Source of the DNA: an uncultured Clostridia bacterium
GTDB lineage: Bacteria > Bacillota > Clostridia > Christensenellales > Borkfalkiaceae
Direction of reading: 5' to 3'
Assembly: GCA_944372515.1 (NCBI GenBank)
Contig: CALVZM010000046.1
Span: 50,453 to 99,297 of the forward strand
DNA: 48,845 nt
The translations under genes were made by a program, and so were the position numbers. This document shows, one piece after another, positions 25,509 to 33,484 of the stretch (positions are counted from its first letter, which is position 1; each line of letters starts with the position of its first letter). The notes under the pieces are model-generated. The model searched no databases. It saw only the letters and a list, made by a program, of their open reading frames with translations, and had not been told where the DNA came from.

Positions 25509-27296
25509 ATGATCAGAACATTGGCTAAGAGCATACGGGAATACAAGCGCTCGTCCATACTGTCCCCCGTGTTTGTCTCGCTGGAAGTCGTCATGGAATG
25601 CCTGATGCCTCTCGTCATCATGCAATTCATCGAAGTCATCCAGCGGGAAGAATCGTCCATTTCCATGGGCACGATCGGTTACTACGGCGGCATCCTCATC
25701 GGCATGGCGCTCTTGTCTTTGGCGTTCGGCATGCTTTCGGGCAGGTTTGCGGCAAGGGCAAGCGCGGGATTTGCCAAAAATCTGCGTAAAGATATGTATT
25801 ACGCCATCCAGGACTATTCGTTTTCAAACATCGACAAATTTTCCACGTCCAGCCTGGTAACCCGTCTGACGACGGACGTAACCAACGTGCAGATGGCGTT
25901 CATGATGATCATCCGCGTCGCCATCCGCTGCCCGCTCATGCTCATCTTTTCGCTCGCCATGGCGTTCACGGTCAACGTAACCATTTCCTTTGTGTTCGTC
26001 GCGCTCATCCCCGTGCTGGCGGGGGTGTTGGTGTTCGTCATCCTCAAAACGCATCCCATTTTCGACCGCGTTTTCAAAAAATACGACAACATGAACCGTT
26101 CGGTGCGTGAAAACATCAAGGGCATCCGCGTGGTCAAGGCGTTCGTGCGCGAGGAGCATGAAGAGCAAAAATTCGGCAGGGCGTCCGAGGACGTATGCCG
26201 CGACTTCACCCTCGGCGAACGCATCATGGCGGTCAACCACCCCGCCATGCAGTTCTGCATCTGGCTTTCCTTCCTGCTCATCTTCCTTCTGGGCGCGCTT
26301 CTGACGCGCAACAACCTTTCCGACCCCGTGCAGGAAGCGGACATCACCGTCCTCATCATGTATGCGTCCCAGATCCTCTCCGCCATCATGCAACTTTCCA
26401 TGGTGCTCGTCATGATCATCATCGCGCGCACGTCGGGCGAACGCATCGTGGCGGTGCTCTCCGAAAAGAGCAACATTCTCTCCCCCGACAATGCCGTGAA
26501 AGAAGTCAGGGACGGCGACATCGTTTTCGACAACGTCAATTTCAAATATTCGCCGACCGCCGAGCGGTTTGCCCTTTCGGGCGTCAACCTGCACATCCGT
26601 TCGGGCGAGACCATCGGCATCCTCGGCGGCACGGGTGCCTCCAAATCCACCCTCGTCAATCTCATCCCCCGGCTCTATGACGCCACGGAAGGGGCGGTGT
26701 ACGTCGGCGGCGTCAACGTCAAGGATTACGACATCGAATCGCTGCGCAACAAGGTCGCCATGGTCCTGCAAAAGAACGTGCTCTTTTCGGGCACCATCAA
26801 GGAGAACCTGCGCTGGGGCAAGAAGGACGCGACCGACGAGGAGATCGAGCGGGTCTGCCGCCTCGCCTGCGCCGACGACTTCATTCAGGCGTTCCCCGAT
26901 AAATACGACACCTACATCGAACAGGGCGGCACCAACGTTTCGGGCGGACAGAAACAGCGCCTGTGCATCGCGCGCGCCCTGCTGAAAGACCCCAAAGTGC
27001 TCATCCTCGACGACTCGACGAGCGCCGTGGACACCAAGACGGACGCCCTCATCCGCCGCTCTTTCCGCGACGAGATCCCGTCGGTAACCAAGATCATCAT
27101 CGCGCAGCGCGTCTCTTCCGTGCAGGACGCCGACCGCATCATCGTCATGGACGGCGGCAGGATCGACGCCATCGGCACGCACGAGGAACTCCTGGCGGGC
27201 AACGAGATCTATAAGGAAGTATATTATTCGCAGAACAGGGCTTCGGAGACGGACGTCCCTGCAAAAAAGGAAGAAGGAGGGGAAGACAATGAGTAA
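25509..27296 (+). CDS. Heterodimeric ABC exporter, degenerate-site subunit (pair 2)
   Basis: ABC half-transporter of 595 residues, a close paralogue of the gene at 14990; the key motifs fall at the same residue numbers. Walker A is GGTGASKST with Ser378 where Gly is normal. The signature NVSGGQKQR is intact. Walker B is D501-D502 (Asp for Glu) and the H-loop is Gln533. It therefore supplies the non-hydrolysing nucleotide site and the good signature loop. Six helices span roughly residues 15-320. The acidic tail KKEEGGEDNE overlaps the start of its partner by eight bases. The ATG at 25509 has an AAAGGAG site. Controlled by the MarR gene upstream. Confidence 0.92.
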   Translation: MIRTLAKSIREYKRSSILSPVFVSLEVVMECLMPLVIMQFIEVIQREESSISMGTIGYYGGILIGMALLSLAFGMLSGRFAARASAGFAKNLRKDMYYAIQDYSFSNIDKFSTSSLVTRLTTDVTNVQMAFMMIIRVAIRCPLMLIFSLAMAFTVNVTISFVFVALIPVLAGVLVFVILKTHPIFDRVFKKYDNMNRSVRENIKGIRVVKAFVREEHEEQKFGRASEDVCRDFTLGERIMAVNHPAMQFCIWLSFLLIFLLGALLTRNNLSDPVQEADITVLIMYASQILSAIMQLSMVLVMIIIARTSGERIVAVLSEKSNILSPDNAVKEVRDGDIVFDNVNFKYSPTAERFALSGVNLHIRSGETIGILGGTGASKSTLVNLIPRLYDATEGAVYVGGVNVKDYDIESLRNKVAMVLQKNVLFSGTIKENLRWGKKDATDEEIERVCRLACADDFIQAFPDKYDTYIEQGGTNVSGGQKQRLCIARALLKDPKVLILDDSTSAVDTKTDALIRRSFRDEIPSVTKIIIAQRVSSVQDADRIIVMDGGRIDAIGTHEELLAGNEIYKEVYYSQNRASETDVPAKKEEGGEDNE

Positions 27297-29235
27297 CCGG
27301 ACACAGGCAAAACCCAAAGTGCACACCTTCAAGACGCTTGCGCGGCTGCTGGGTTATCTCTTCCACTATTATAAATGGCGCATGATCTCCGTGTTCGTCT
27401 GCATTGCGATCACGGCGGTGGCGGGCATCAGTTCCACCTTCTTCATGGGGCAGGTGCTCGAACAGGTCATCAACCCCCTCGTGGGCAATCCCGCCCAGGG
27501 CATTGCGCCCGTTCCGTGGGAACAGGTCTCGGACAATTTGTTCCTCATCATCGCGGGCATGGCTGCCATGTATGTCCTCGCTCTCACCGCGTCGGCATAT
27601 TACAACCAGACCATGGCGATCGTAACGCAGGGCTTTTTGAAACATGTGCGCAACGACATGTTCGACCACATGCAGGACCTGCCCATCCGCTTCTTCGACA
27701 CGCACACCCACGGCGACATCATGAGCGTCTACACCAACGATACCGACGCCCTGCGCCAACTCATTTCCATGAGCATTCCGCAGGTGTTCTATTCGATCAT
27801 CGCGGCGGGCGCGCTGCTCGTCTATATGTTCCTTTACAGCCTTTGGCTGCTGCTCGTGGTCATTGCGGGCGTGCTTTTAATGGCGTTCGTCGCCAAGTTC
27901 GTGGGCAGCCGCAGCGCGCGGCAGTTCGTCCGCCAGCAGGCGGTTACGGGCAAGGCGGAGGGCTTCATCGAAGAGATGATCGGCGGACAGAAGGTCATTA
28001 AAGTCTTCTGCCACGAGGAAGAGGCAAAGAAGGGCTTCGACAAGATCAACGAAGAACTCTGCGACGCTTCCGACCGCGCCAACACCTACGGCAACATCCT
28101 CATGCCCGCCGTCATGAACATCGGGCACTTCGTCTTTGTCATCACGGCGATCGTCGCGGGCATCCTCGTCAATCTGAAAGTGCACAATCTCGCCATCACG
28201 GGCTGGTCGGCGGGCATCATCTCGACCACGGTCATCGCCATGTTCCTCAACATGTCCCGCCAGTTCTCCCTCAACATCGGGCAGGTCTCCATGCAGATCA
28301 ACTCCGTCGTCATGGGTCTTGCGGGCGCCGAGCGTATCTTCATGCTCCTCGACGAAAAGCCCGAAGAGGACAACGGCTATGTCAAACTCGTCAATGCGCG
28401 GATCGATGAAAACGGCAACATCACCGAAACGCAGGAACGTACGGGCAAATGGGCGTGGCGGCATCCCCATCAGGCGGACGGAACGGTTACGTACACCGAA
28501 CTCAAAGGCGACATCCGCCTCTTCAACGTGGATTTCGGCTATGTGCCCGAAAAGATCGTGCTGCACGACGTGAGCATCTATGCCAAACCCGGACAGAAGA
28601 TCGCCTTCGTCGGCTCCACGGGTGCGGGCAAGACGACCATCACCAATTTGCTGAACCGCTTCTACGACATCGCCGACGGCAAGATCCGCTATGACGGCAT
28701 CAACATCAATAAGATCAAAAAGGACGACCTGCGCCGCTCCATGGGCATCGTGTTGCAGGACACCAACCTGTTCACGGGCACCATCATGGAGAACATCCGT
28801 TACGGCCGTCTGGACGCGACGGACGAAGAGTGCATCGCCGCGGCGAAACTCGCCAACGCGCATGACTTCATCACCCGCCTGCCCGAGGGCTACAACACCG
28901 TGCTGCGGCACGAGGCTTCCAATCTCTCGCAGGGGCAGCGCCAACTCCTCTCCATCGCCCGCGCGGCGGTCGCCGATCCGCCCGTCATGATCCTCGACGA
29001 GGCGACCTCTTCCATCGACACCCGCACCGAGGTGCTGGTGCAGAAGGGCATGGATGCCCTCATGAAGGGCAGAACGGTCTTTGTCATCGCCCACCGCCTC
29101 TCCACCATCCAGAACTCGGACGCCATCATGGTGCTCGACCACGGCAGGATCATCGAGCGGGGCAATCACGAGCAACTCATCGCGCAGAAGGGCGTGTATT
29201 ATCAACTCTACACGGGCGCGTTTGAACTCGAATAA
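27289..29235 (+). CDS. Heterodimeric ABC exporter, catalytic subunit (pair 2)
   Basis: Partner half-transporter of 648 residues, paralogous to the gene at 16734. It has canonical Walker A (VGSTGAGKTT), catalytic Glu571 in LDEATSSID, switch His602, and a degenerate LSQGQ signature. A charged insert with WAWRHPHQADG joins the membrane and ATPase domains. GAAGGAGG precedes the ATG. Being controlled by a MarR regulator suggests an inducible efflux pump for a toxic compound, but the substrate is unknown. Confidence 0.92.
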   Translation: MSNRTQAKPKVHTFKTLARLLGYLFHYYKWRMISVFVCIAITAVAGISSTFFMGQVLEQVINPLVGNPAQGIAPVPWEQVSDNLFLIIAGMAAMYVLALTASAYYNQTMAIVTQGFLKHVRNDMFDHMQDLPIRFFDTHTHGDIMSVYTNDTDALRQLISMSIPQVFYSIIAAGALLVYMFLYSLWLLLVVIAGVLLMAFVAKFVGSRSARQFVRQQAVTGKAEGFIEEMIGGQKVIKVFCHEEEAKKGFDKINEELCDASDRANTYGNILMPAVMNIGHFVFVITAIVAGILVNLKVHNLAITGWSAGIISTTVIAMFLNMSRQFSLNIGQVSMQINSVVMGLAGAERIFMLLDEKPEEDNGYVKLVNARIDENGNITETQERTGKWAWRHPHQADGTVTYTELKGDIRLFNVDFGYVPEKIVLHDVSIYAKPGQKIAFVGSTGAGKTTITNLLNRFYDIADGKIRYDGININKIKKDDLRRSMGIVLQDTNLFTGTIMENIRYGRLDATDEECIAAAKLANAHDFITRLPEGYNTVLRHEASNLSQGQRQLLSIARAAVADPPVMILDEATSSIDTRTEVLVQKGMDALMKGRTVFVIAHRLSTIQNSDAIMVLDHGRIIERGNHEQLIAQKGVYYQLYTGAFELE

Positions 29236-29260
29236 AACACAGGGCTCTTTCGGTAACATC

Positions 29261-29299
29261 GCCGCCCGCGGGAAAATTTTTCCGCGGGCGGCTGTTTTT
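29261..29299 (+). terminator. Terminator of the marR-exporter operon
   Basis: GCCGCCCGCGG (29261-29271) pairs with CCGCGGGCGGC (29282-29292), followed by TGTTTTTT. Confidence 0.88.
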
Positions 29300-29346
29300 T
29301 CGCCCGATTTTCACAAAACCGACGCCTGCCCGTGATAGAAGGCGGT

Positions 29347-29455
29347 TATAATCAAAGAAAAAATACAGAATATACACAGCGATCTCCTGAAAAATTTTTC
29401 ATTCCAAGCGGCGGGGCGCACCTTGCAAAGGTGGCGCCCCGTCGCTCTTTTTTTT
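29347..29455 (+). ncRNA. Candidate small RNA with its own terminator
   Basis: A TATAAT (29347-29352) is followed about 55 bases later by a strong stem (GCGGGGCGC-ACCTT / AAGGT-GGCGCCCCG, from 29411 to 29441) and TTTTTTTT (29448-29455). No ribosome binding site or frame lies between. A transcript of about 95 bases starting near 29359 is inferred. The weak point is that I see no good -35 box. The 453-base gap 29236-29688 also contains two direct repeats and the start region of the next gene. Confidence 0.35.
29408..29455 (+). terminator. Strong terminator hairpin without an assigned gene
   Basis: A long GC-rich stem with inner ACCTT/AAGGT and a GCA loop is followed by eight T residues. It comes after the exporter terminator, so it needs a transcript of its own. 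Confidence 0.8.
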
Positions 29456-29460
29456 ACAAT

Positions 29461-29545
29461 TTTTCACAAAAAGAAGAAACGCAATATAACCGTGGAAGAA
29501 CTGCAATTTTTATATTTTTTCACAAAAAAGGAAGAAATGCAAATG
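29461..29545. repeat. Imperfect direct repeat upstream of the 29689 gene
   Basis: TTTTCACAAAAAGAAGAAAC (from 29461) recurs as TTTTCACAAAAAAGGAAGAA (from 29517), about 56 bases apart. It lies before the TATAAT at 29559-29564, which is the likely promoter of the next gene. Confidence 0.5.
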
Positions 29546-29688
29546 ACAGCGGGGGGGGTATAATGCCATATGGTCGAGCGTGAAATTCCGCGGTAGTTTT
29601 TGTTAATTTCTAACATCATCCCGGGCGAAGTCCGAACGGCAAAACGGGCGGGGTCTTGCGCTTGAACGACTTATTTCAGGAGGGTTCA

Positions 29689-30276
29689 ATGAAGATTCTG
29701 AAAAAACCTTTATGGATCACGCTGACGGCTGTATTTGCCGTTCTGCTCGCCGCACTCATCGTCGGCGGCGTGATCGCAAACTCGCTGCAAAGGACGATCA
29801 ACAGTTATTTCCAACTGCCGAACTACCGGACGGAAACCGTGGCGACGGACGAATGGCGGGACAGTGAATATTACAAATCCGACTATGTGCAGAAGAACGC
29901 CGACGGCAACATCACGCTGAAACTCAATTCGACGGCTGCCGTCAAAGCCGACTTCATCCTCTGCATCGGACGGCAATCCGCGGAGTATCAGTTCAATGCC
30001 ACGCACACGCTGACCGTCAACGGCGAACAGGCGACCATTGCCGACGACGTGGTGATCGAATCCACCACCGTCAATCCGTGGCTTGACTGGAAGGAATACA
30101 CCATCGCCGAGATCGAACTCAAAGCGGGCGAAAATATCATCGTCCTGTCGAACAACAGCATCAATCCCGGTGCGGACAATTCGGCGCCTTCCGGCAACAT
30201 GGACTATTTCACGTTGCGCGTGTATGACGCCGCTGCCGTGCTCACACAATTGGACGCGATCACTCCCGATCAATAA
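29689..30276 (+). CDS. Membrane-anchored protein with a carbohydrate-binding-like beta-sandwich
   Basis: A 195-residue protein. Residues 10-32 form one transmembrane or signal-anchor helix after KKP. The exterior domain resembles a CBM6/35 galactose-binding fold: strands NITLKLNSTAAVKADFILCIGR, then NPWLDWKEYTIAEIELKAGENIIVLSNN, and the closing NMDYFTLRVYD. The W-x-W-K-x-Y and 'L-x-A-G-E-N-x-I-x-L' phrases are typical of that superfamily. No catalytic domain is attached, which is unusual, so it may act as an adhesin or a scaffold for cell-wall glycans. AGGAGG precedes the ATG at 29689. Family assignment is by pattern only. Confidence 0.7.
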   Translation: MKILKKPLWITLTAVFAVLLAALIVGGVIANSLQRTINSYFQLPNYRTETVATDEWRDSEYYKSDYVQKNADGNITLKLNSTAAVKADFILCIGRQSAEYQFNATHTLTVNGEQATIADDVVIESTTVNPWLDWKEYTIAEIELKAGENIIVLSNNSINPGADNSAPSGNMDYFTLRVYDAAAVLTQLDAITPDQ

Positions 30277-30296
30277 CTTTCCTTCCCCGGAAACAT

Positions 30297-30337
30297 AAAA
30301 AAGATATCCCCTTCCTTCCCGAAGGGGATATCTTTTT
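30297..30337 (+). terminator. Bidirectional terminator after the CBM-like gene
   Basis: A 14-base-pair stem AAGATATCCCCTTC / GAAGGGGATATCTT is flanked by A- and T-runs. Confidence 0.85.
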
Positions 30338-30482
30338 GCATAAACGGCGGCGGAGCGGCATAGAGTAGACTATACCGTTCCGCCGTTCTTTTTTACGGCA
30401 GAAAGATCCGACGAAAAAAGTGCGGAAACGACAAAAAATTCTGCTGCGGACGGTAAATTTTTCCGTATAATAGGGTGGTCAG

Positions 30483-31253
30483 ATGAAATCCGGTATCCCG
30501 ATGAAGAGAGTGCCTTTCGTGCTGGGGGCGGCGGCGGTCTTTCTCGCCTGTCTGCTTGCCGTGCGCACTTCGGGGGCGTATGCCGTGTTTTTCGGCGGAA
30601 CGGTGCGTTCCCTGCCCATTTACAGCGTGGAAAGGCAGGACAAAAAGATCGCCATCACCTTCGACTGCGCCTGGGGGACCGAACACACCGACGGCATTTT
30701 GTCGGCGCTGTCCGCGGCGGACGTGAAAGCGACCTTTTTCATGGTGCAGTTCTGGACGGAGAAATATCCCGATTACGTCCGCAAGATCGACGCGGCGGGC
30801 ATGGAGATCGGCACGCATTCCGCCACGCACTCCTATATGAGCCGACAGTCCGCGGAGGAGATCGAGCGGGAACTGACCTCGTCCTCCGCCGCCATCCGCG
30901 CGGTTACGGGCAAGACGGTCGATCTCTTCCGCCCGCCTTACGGCGACTATGACGATCTGCTGATCGACACGGCGACGGCGCTCGGCTATTACACCATCCA
31001 ATGGGACGTCGATTCCCTGGATTGGAAGGACCTGAGCGCGACGGACATTTCCCTGCGCGTCGTCAACGGCGTGCGGGACGGCTCCGTCATCCTCTGCCAC
31101 AACAACGGTCTGCACACCGCAGAAGCGCTGCCCCTGCTTCTTTCCACACTGAAAAACCGCGGGTATACCTTCGTAACGGTGGGGGAACTCATTTATCGGG
31201 AAAACTATGGCATGGATGCCACGGGCAGACAGATTCCGAGCGAAGAAAACTGA
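30483..31253 (+). CDS. Polysaccharide deacetylase (PdaB/NodB type)
   Basis: Predicted extracellular NodB-domain deacetylase of 256 residues that would remove acetyl groups from peptidoglycan or another glycan. Residues 10-35 form a signal anchor. Motif 1 is TFDCAWG with Asp61; the usual second Asp is Cys, as in the PdaB branch where this motif is variable. The metal His pair is H112 and H116 in THSATH. Motif 3 is RPPYG (150-154), motif 4 is WDVDSLDW and motif 5 is LCHN with His206. A TATAAT at 30466-30471 lies only 11 bases before the ATG, so the leader is very short. The alternative start at 30501 lacks a ribosome binding site. The two-OB-fold gene follows after 19 bases. Confidence 0.88.
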   Translation: MKSGIPMKRVPFVLGAAAVFLACLLAVRTSGAYAVFFGGTVRSLPIYSVERQDKKIAITFDCAWGTEHTDGILSALSAADVKATFFMVQFWTEKYPDYVRKIDAAGMEIGTHSATHSYMSRQSAEEIERELTSSSAAIRAVTGKTVDLFRPPYGDYDDLLIDTATALGYYTIQWDVDSLDWKDLSATDISLRVVNGVRDGSVILCHNNGLHTAEALPLLLSTLKNRGYTFVTVGELIYRENYGMDATGRQIPSEEN

Positions 31254-31272
31254 AAGAACGAGGGAGGTTATC

Positions 31273-31974
31273 ATGAATTACGCAGCGGAAAAGAACAACA
31301 AAGTTTTTGTTATGGGAGAGATCGTCTCCGAAGCCGTATTTTCGCACGAGGTGTACGGCGAAGGGTTTTATGAATTTTTTGTCAGCGTCGCACGCCTTTC
31401 GGGGCAGCGGGATATTTTGCCCATCACCGTTTCCGAACGGCTCATCGCGGCGGGCAGCCTCCGCCCGGGTGCGTCCGTCTGCGCGCTGGGACAGTTCCGC
31501 AGTTACAACAAGTTGGAAAACGGCAGATCGCGGCTCATGCTCACGGTGTTCGTGCGCGAACTCCTGCCCGAAGCGCCCGCCCGCAACCCCAACAGCATCG
31601 TTTTGAGCGGCTACATCTGCAAGCCGCCCGTCTACCGCACCACGCCTTTCAACCGCGAGATCGCCGATATCCTCATCGCCGTCAACCGCGCTTATAACAA
31701 GTCGGATTATATCCCGTGCATCGCGTGGGGACGCAACGCCCGTTTCGTGCGGGGGCTCAACGTCGGGGACAGGATCGCCCTGTCGGGCAGGATCCAGTCG
31801 CGGGAATACCAGAAGCGGCTTTCGGAAAACGAAGTGAAGACCATGACGGCTTATGAAGTTTCCGTCTCCAAACTCGCCGCCTTCGATTCGGCGGAAGAGT
31901 TCGACCTCGATGCCGAGTTCGATCTCTATCTCGCGCAGGGCGAAAACAAGGATAAGGACGCCGCCCGCCTGTGA
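31273..31974 (+). CDS. Tandem OB-fold protein related to single-stranded DNA-binding proteins
   Basis: A 233-residue protein with two SSB-like OB folds. The first is at residues 10-98, from VFVMGEIVSEAVF to LMLTVFVREL. The second is at 107-215, from NSIVLSGYICKPPVYRTTP through PCIAWGRNARFVRGLNVGDRIALSGRIQSREY. The second contains the SSB-type pattern 'AWG..A......GD.....GRIQSREY'. The acidic C-terminus lacks the DDDIPF tail of canonical SSB, so it is probably not the main SSB. It may be the clostridial two-OB variant of unknown role. GAGGGAGG precedes the ATG. Confidence 0.8.
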   Translation: MNYAAEKNNKVFVMGEIVSEAVFSHEVYGEGFYEFFVSVARLSGQRDILPITVSERLIAAGSLRPGASVCALGQFRSYNKLENGRSRLMLTVFVRELLPEAPARNPNSIVLSGYICKPPVYRTTPFNREIADILIAVNRAYNKSDYIPCIAWGRNARFVRGLNVGDRIALSGRIQSREYQKRLSENEVKTMTAYEVSVSKLAAFDSAEEFDLDAEFDLYLAQGENKDKDAARL

Positions 31975-32015
31975 GAGGGACCGGGCGGGGACTGCATTTT
32001 TCCCGCGGCGCCCTG

Positions 32016-32025
32016 CAAACGCTTG
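32016..32025 (+). promoter_or_regulatory. CAAACGCTTG box at the ribU promoter
   Basis: The 10-mer, within TGCAAACGCTTGACA, overlaps the -35 box (32023-32028). The centre AACG.TT resembles LacI/CcpA-family operators. It recurs exactly at the icd promoter and twice at the pyr promoter. Confidence 0.55.
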
Positions 32026-32051
32026 ACAGCGGGCGGGGAAAGGGATATAAT
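32023..32051 (+). promoter_or_regulatory. Promoter of the FMN riboswitch-ribU transcript
   Basis: TTGACA (32023-32028), 17-base spacer, TATAAT (32046-32051). Confidence 0.85.
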
Positions 32052-32065
32052 AAAGACAGATTGAA

Positions 32066-32188
32066 ATTCTTTGGGGCGGGGTGAAATTCCCCACCGGCAG
32101 TAGAGTCTGCGAAGCCGCGCGGCGCCACGCCGCAACGCCCGAACGGGTGCGATTCCCGTACCGACGGTATAGTCCGGATGAAAAAAGA
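32066..32188 (+). promoter_or_regulatory. FMN riboswitch (RFN element)
   Basis: The conserved RFN sequences are plain: GGGGCGGGGTGAAATTCCCC, ACCGGCAGTAGAGTCTGCGA, AGCC, GTGCGATTCCCGTACCGACGG and the closing TATAGTCCGGATG. The variable arm is CGCGCGGCGCCACGCCGC-like. FMN binding is expected to favour the terminator at 32215-32253 and switch off ribU. Confidence 0.97.
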
Positions 32189-32214
32189 TTTTTTTCAAAC
32201 GCGGAAAATTTTCC

Positions 32215-32253
32215 GCGCCCCTTCGGCATTTTCCGAAGGGGCGCTTTGTTTTT
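32215..32253 (+). terminator. Expression-platform terminator of the FMN riboswitch
   Basis: GCGCCCCTTCGG (32215-32226) pairs with CCGAAGGGGCGC (32233-32244), then TTTGTTTTT. An upstream hairpin GCGGAAAA / TTTTCCGC (32201-32216) shares bases with its 5' arm. Confidence 0.88.
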
Positions 32254-32304
32254 CACGGTCAAAGAACTTCAATAAAAAAATTCTATACAAAAAGGAGATG
32301 TTTT

Positions 32305-33009
32305 TTGACCATGGAACCGATGCAAAAGAAGGAAGAAGGGCGCGCGCTGCACGTTCCCGCGGGGGAAGAGGGCGCAAGGGCGGAAAAGGCGCCTGCGGCA
32401 CACCCCGCCTCAAAAAATCACCCGGCGCGGTATTTTGCCAAAGTCGGCGTGTTTGCCGCCCTGGCGTATGTATTGTACCTCTTTCCGAAATTTCCGCTCT
32501 CCGTCCTGTTCCCGTCCTGGCTGGAACTGAACTTTTCGGACGTTCCCGCGCTCATCGGCACGTTCGCGCTCGGTCCGCTCGGCGGCAGCATCATCGTGCT
32601 CGTCAAGATTCTGCTCAAACTGCCCCTGTCCACGACGGGTTTTTCGGGGGAATTTTCCGATCTTCTGTGCGGGCTGGCGCTCGTCTTGCCCGCGGGGCTG
32701 ATCTACCGCTACCGCCGCACCTTCAAAGGCGCCCTGCTCGCCATGGCGGTCGGCGGCGTCGCTTCCGCCCTTTTCGCCGTGTTCACCAACCGCTTCATCG
32801 TCGTGCCGTGGTTCATCAACGTCATGGGCGGCTGGGAGCCGATCCTGGGCATGATCCGTCCGCTCTTCCCCGCGATTACGGCGGACACGTTCTACGATTA
32901 TTACCTTTGGCTGTCGGTCATTCCCTTCAATCTCCTGCGCTGTCTGATCGCGTCGGCGGCGACCGCGCTGGTCTATAAGCGGATATCCAAGTTCCTCGCA
33001 AAATTCTGA
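32305..33009 (+). CDS. ribU: Riboflavin ECF transporter substrate-binding subunit
   Basis: S component that binds riboflavin in the membrane and works with the ECF energising module, which is not in this window. It has about six hydrophobic segments after a charged, Ala/Glu-rich N-terminal extension of 40-50 residues. The family signature is seen in FPSWLELNFSDVPALIGTFALGPLGGSIIVLVKILLKL, with PLSTTGFSGEFSDLLCG following. The FMN riboswitch upstream confirms the vitamin. The start is uncertain: TTG 32305 is seven bases from AGGAG and ATG 32311 is thirteen. Confidence 0.93.
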   Translation: MTMEPMQKKEEGRALHVPAGEEGARAEKAPAAHPASKNHPARYFAKVGVFAALAYVLYLFPKFPLSVLFPSWLELNFSDVPALIGTFALGPLGGSIIVLVKILLKLPLSTTGFSGEFSDLLCGLALVLPAGLIYRYRRTFKGALLAMAVGGVASALFAVFTNRFIVVPWFINVMGGWEPILGMIRPLFPAITADTFYDYYLWLSVIPFNLLRCLIASAATALVYKRISKFLAKF

Positions 33010-33035
33010 AAGACATAAAAATCAAATCAAATAAC

Positions 33036-33064
33036 TTGCAAAATGCGGTCATAAGGTATATAAT
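33036..33064 (+). promoter_or_regulatory. Promoter of the tsaE operon
   Basis: TTGCAA (33036-33041), 17-base spacer, TATAAT (33059-33064). The start codon of tsaE begins seven bases after the -10 box, so the transcript is probably leaderless. Confidence 0.75.
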
Positions 33065-33070
33065 ACGGTT

Positions 33071-33484
33071 ATGACCGTATTTTTCTCGTCCTCGGCAGAG
33101 GAGACAACCGAATTGGCGCGCCGTTTCGGCGAAAGGCTCAAAAGGGGGGACACCGTCCTGCTCCTCGGCGACCTCGGCGCGGGCAAGACCCTCTTTGCCA
33201 AGGGCGTTGCGCTGGGCATGGGTGTGTCGGAAGAGGTTACTTCCCCGACCTATGCCTACATGAACGAATACGAGGGCAAGACCTGTCCGTTGTATCATTA
33301 CGACTGTTACCGCATCGAGAGTGCGGCGCAGGCGGAAGGGCTGGGGCTCGCCGATTATTTCGATGCGGGCGGCGTTTGCCTCGTGGAGTGGCCGGACCGC
33401 ATCGCGGAACTTCTGCCCGCCCGCTGCATACGGGTGAGCATTGAAAAAACGGGAGAAAATACAAGGGAGATCAGGATCGGATGA
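33071..33484 (+). CDS. tsaE: tRNA t6A biosynthesis ATPase TsaE
   Basis: P-loop ATPase that works with TsaB and TsaD to make threonylcarbamoyl-adenosine at tRNA position 37. The 137-residue length fits. Walker A is GDLGAGKT (33-40). The family motifs SPTYAYMNEY and LYHYDCYRI follow, and LVEWPDRI is the C-terminal hallmark. There is no Shine-Dalgarno site; the -10 box ends six bases before the ATG. The stop overlaps tsaB by four bases. Confidence 0.95.
   Translation: MTVFFSSSAEETTELARRFGERLKRGDTVLLLGDLGAGKTLFAKGVALGMGVSEEVTSPTYAYMNEYEGKTCPLYHYDCYRIESAAQAEGLGLADYFDAGGVCLVEWPDRIAELLPARCIRVSIEKTGENTREIRIG

Noticed and set aside
31273-31974. Primary single-stranded DNA-binding protein (ssb)
   Set aside because: It has two OB folds, lacks the acidic DDDIPF-type tail and has no rpsF/rpsR neighbours, so it is not named ssb.
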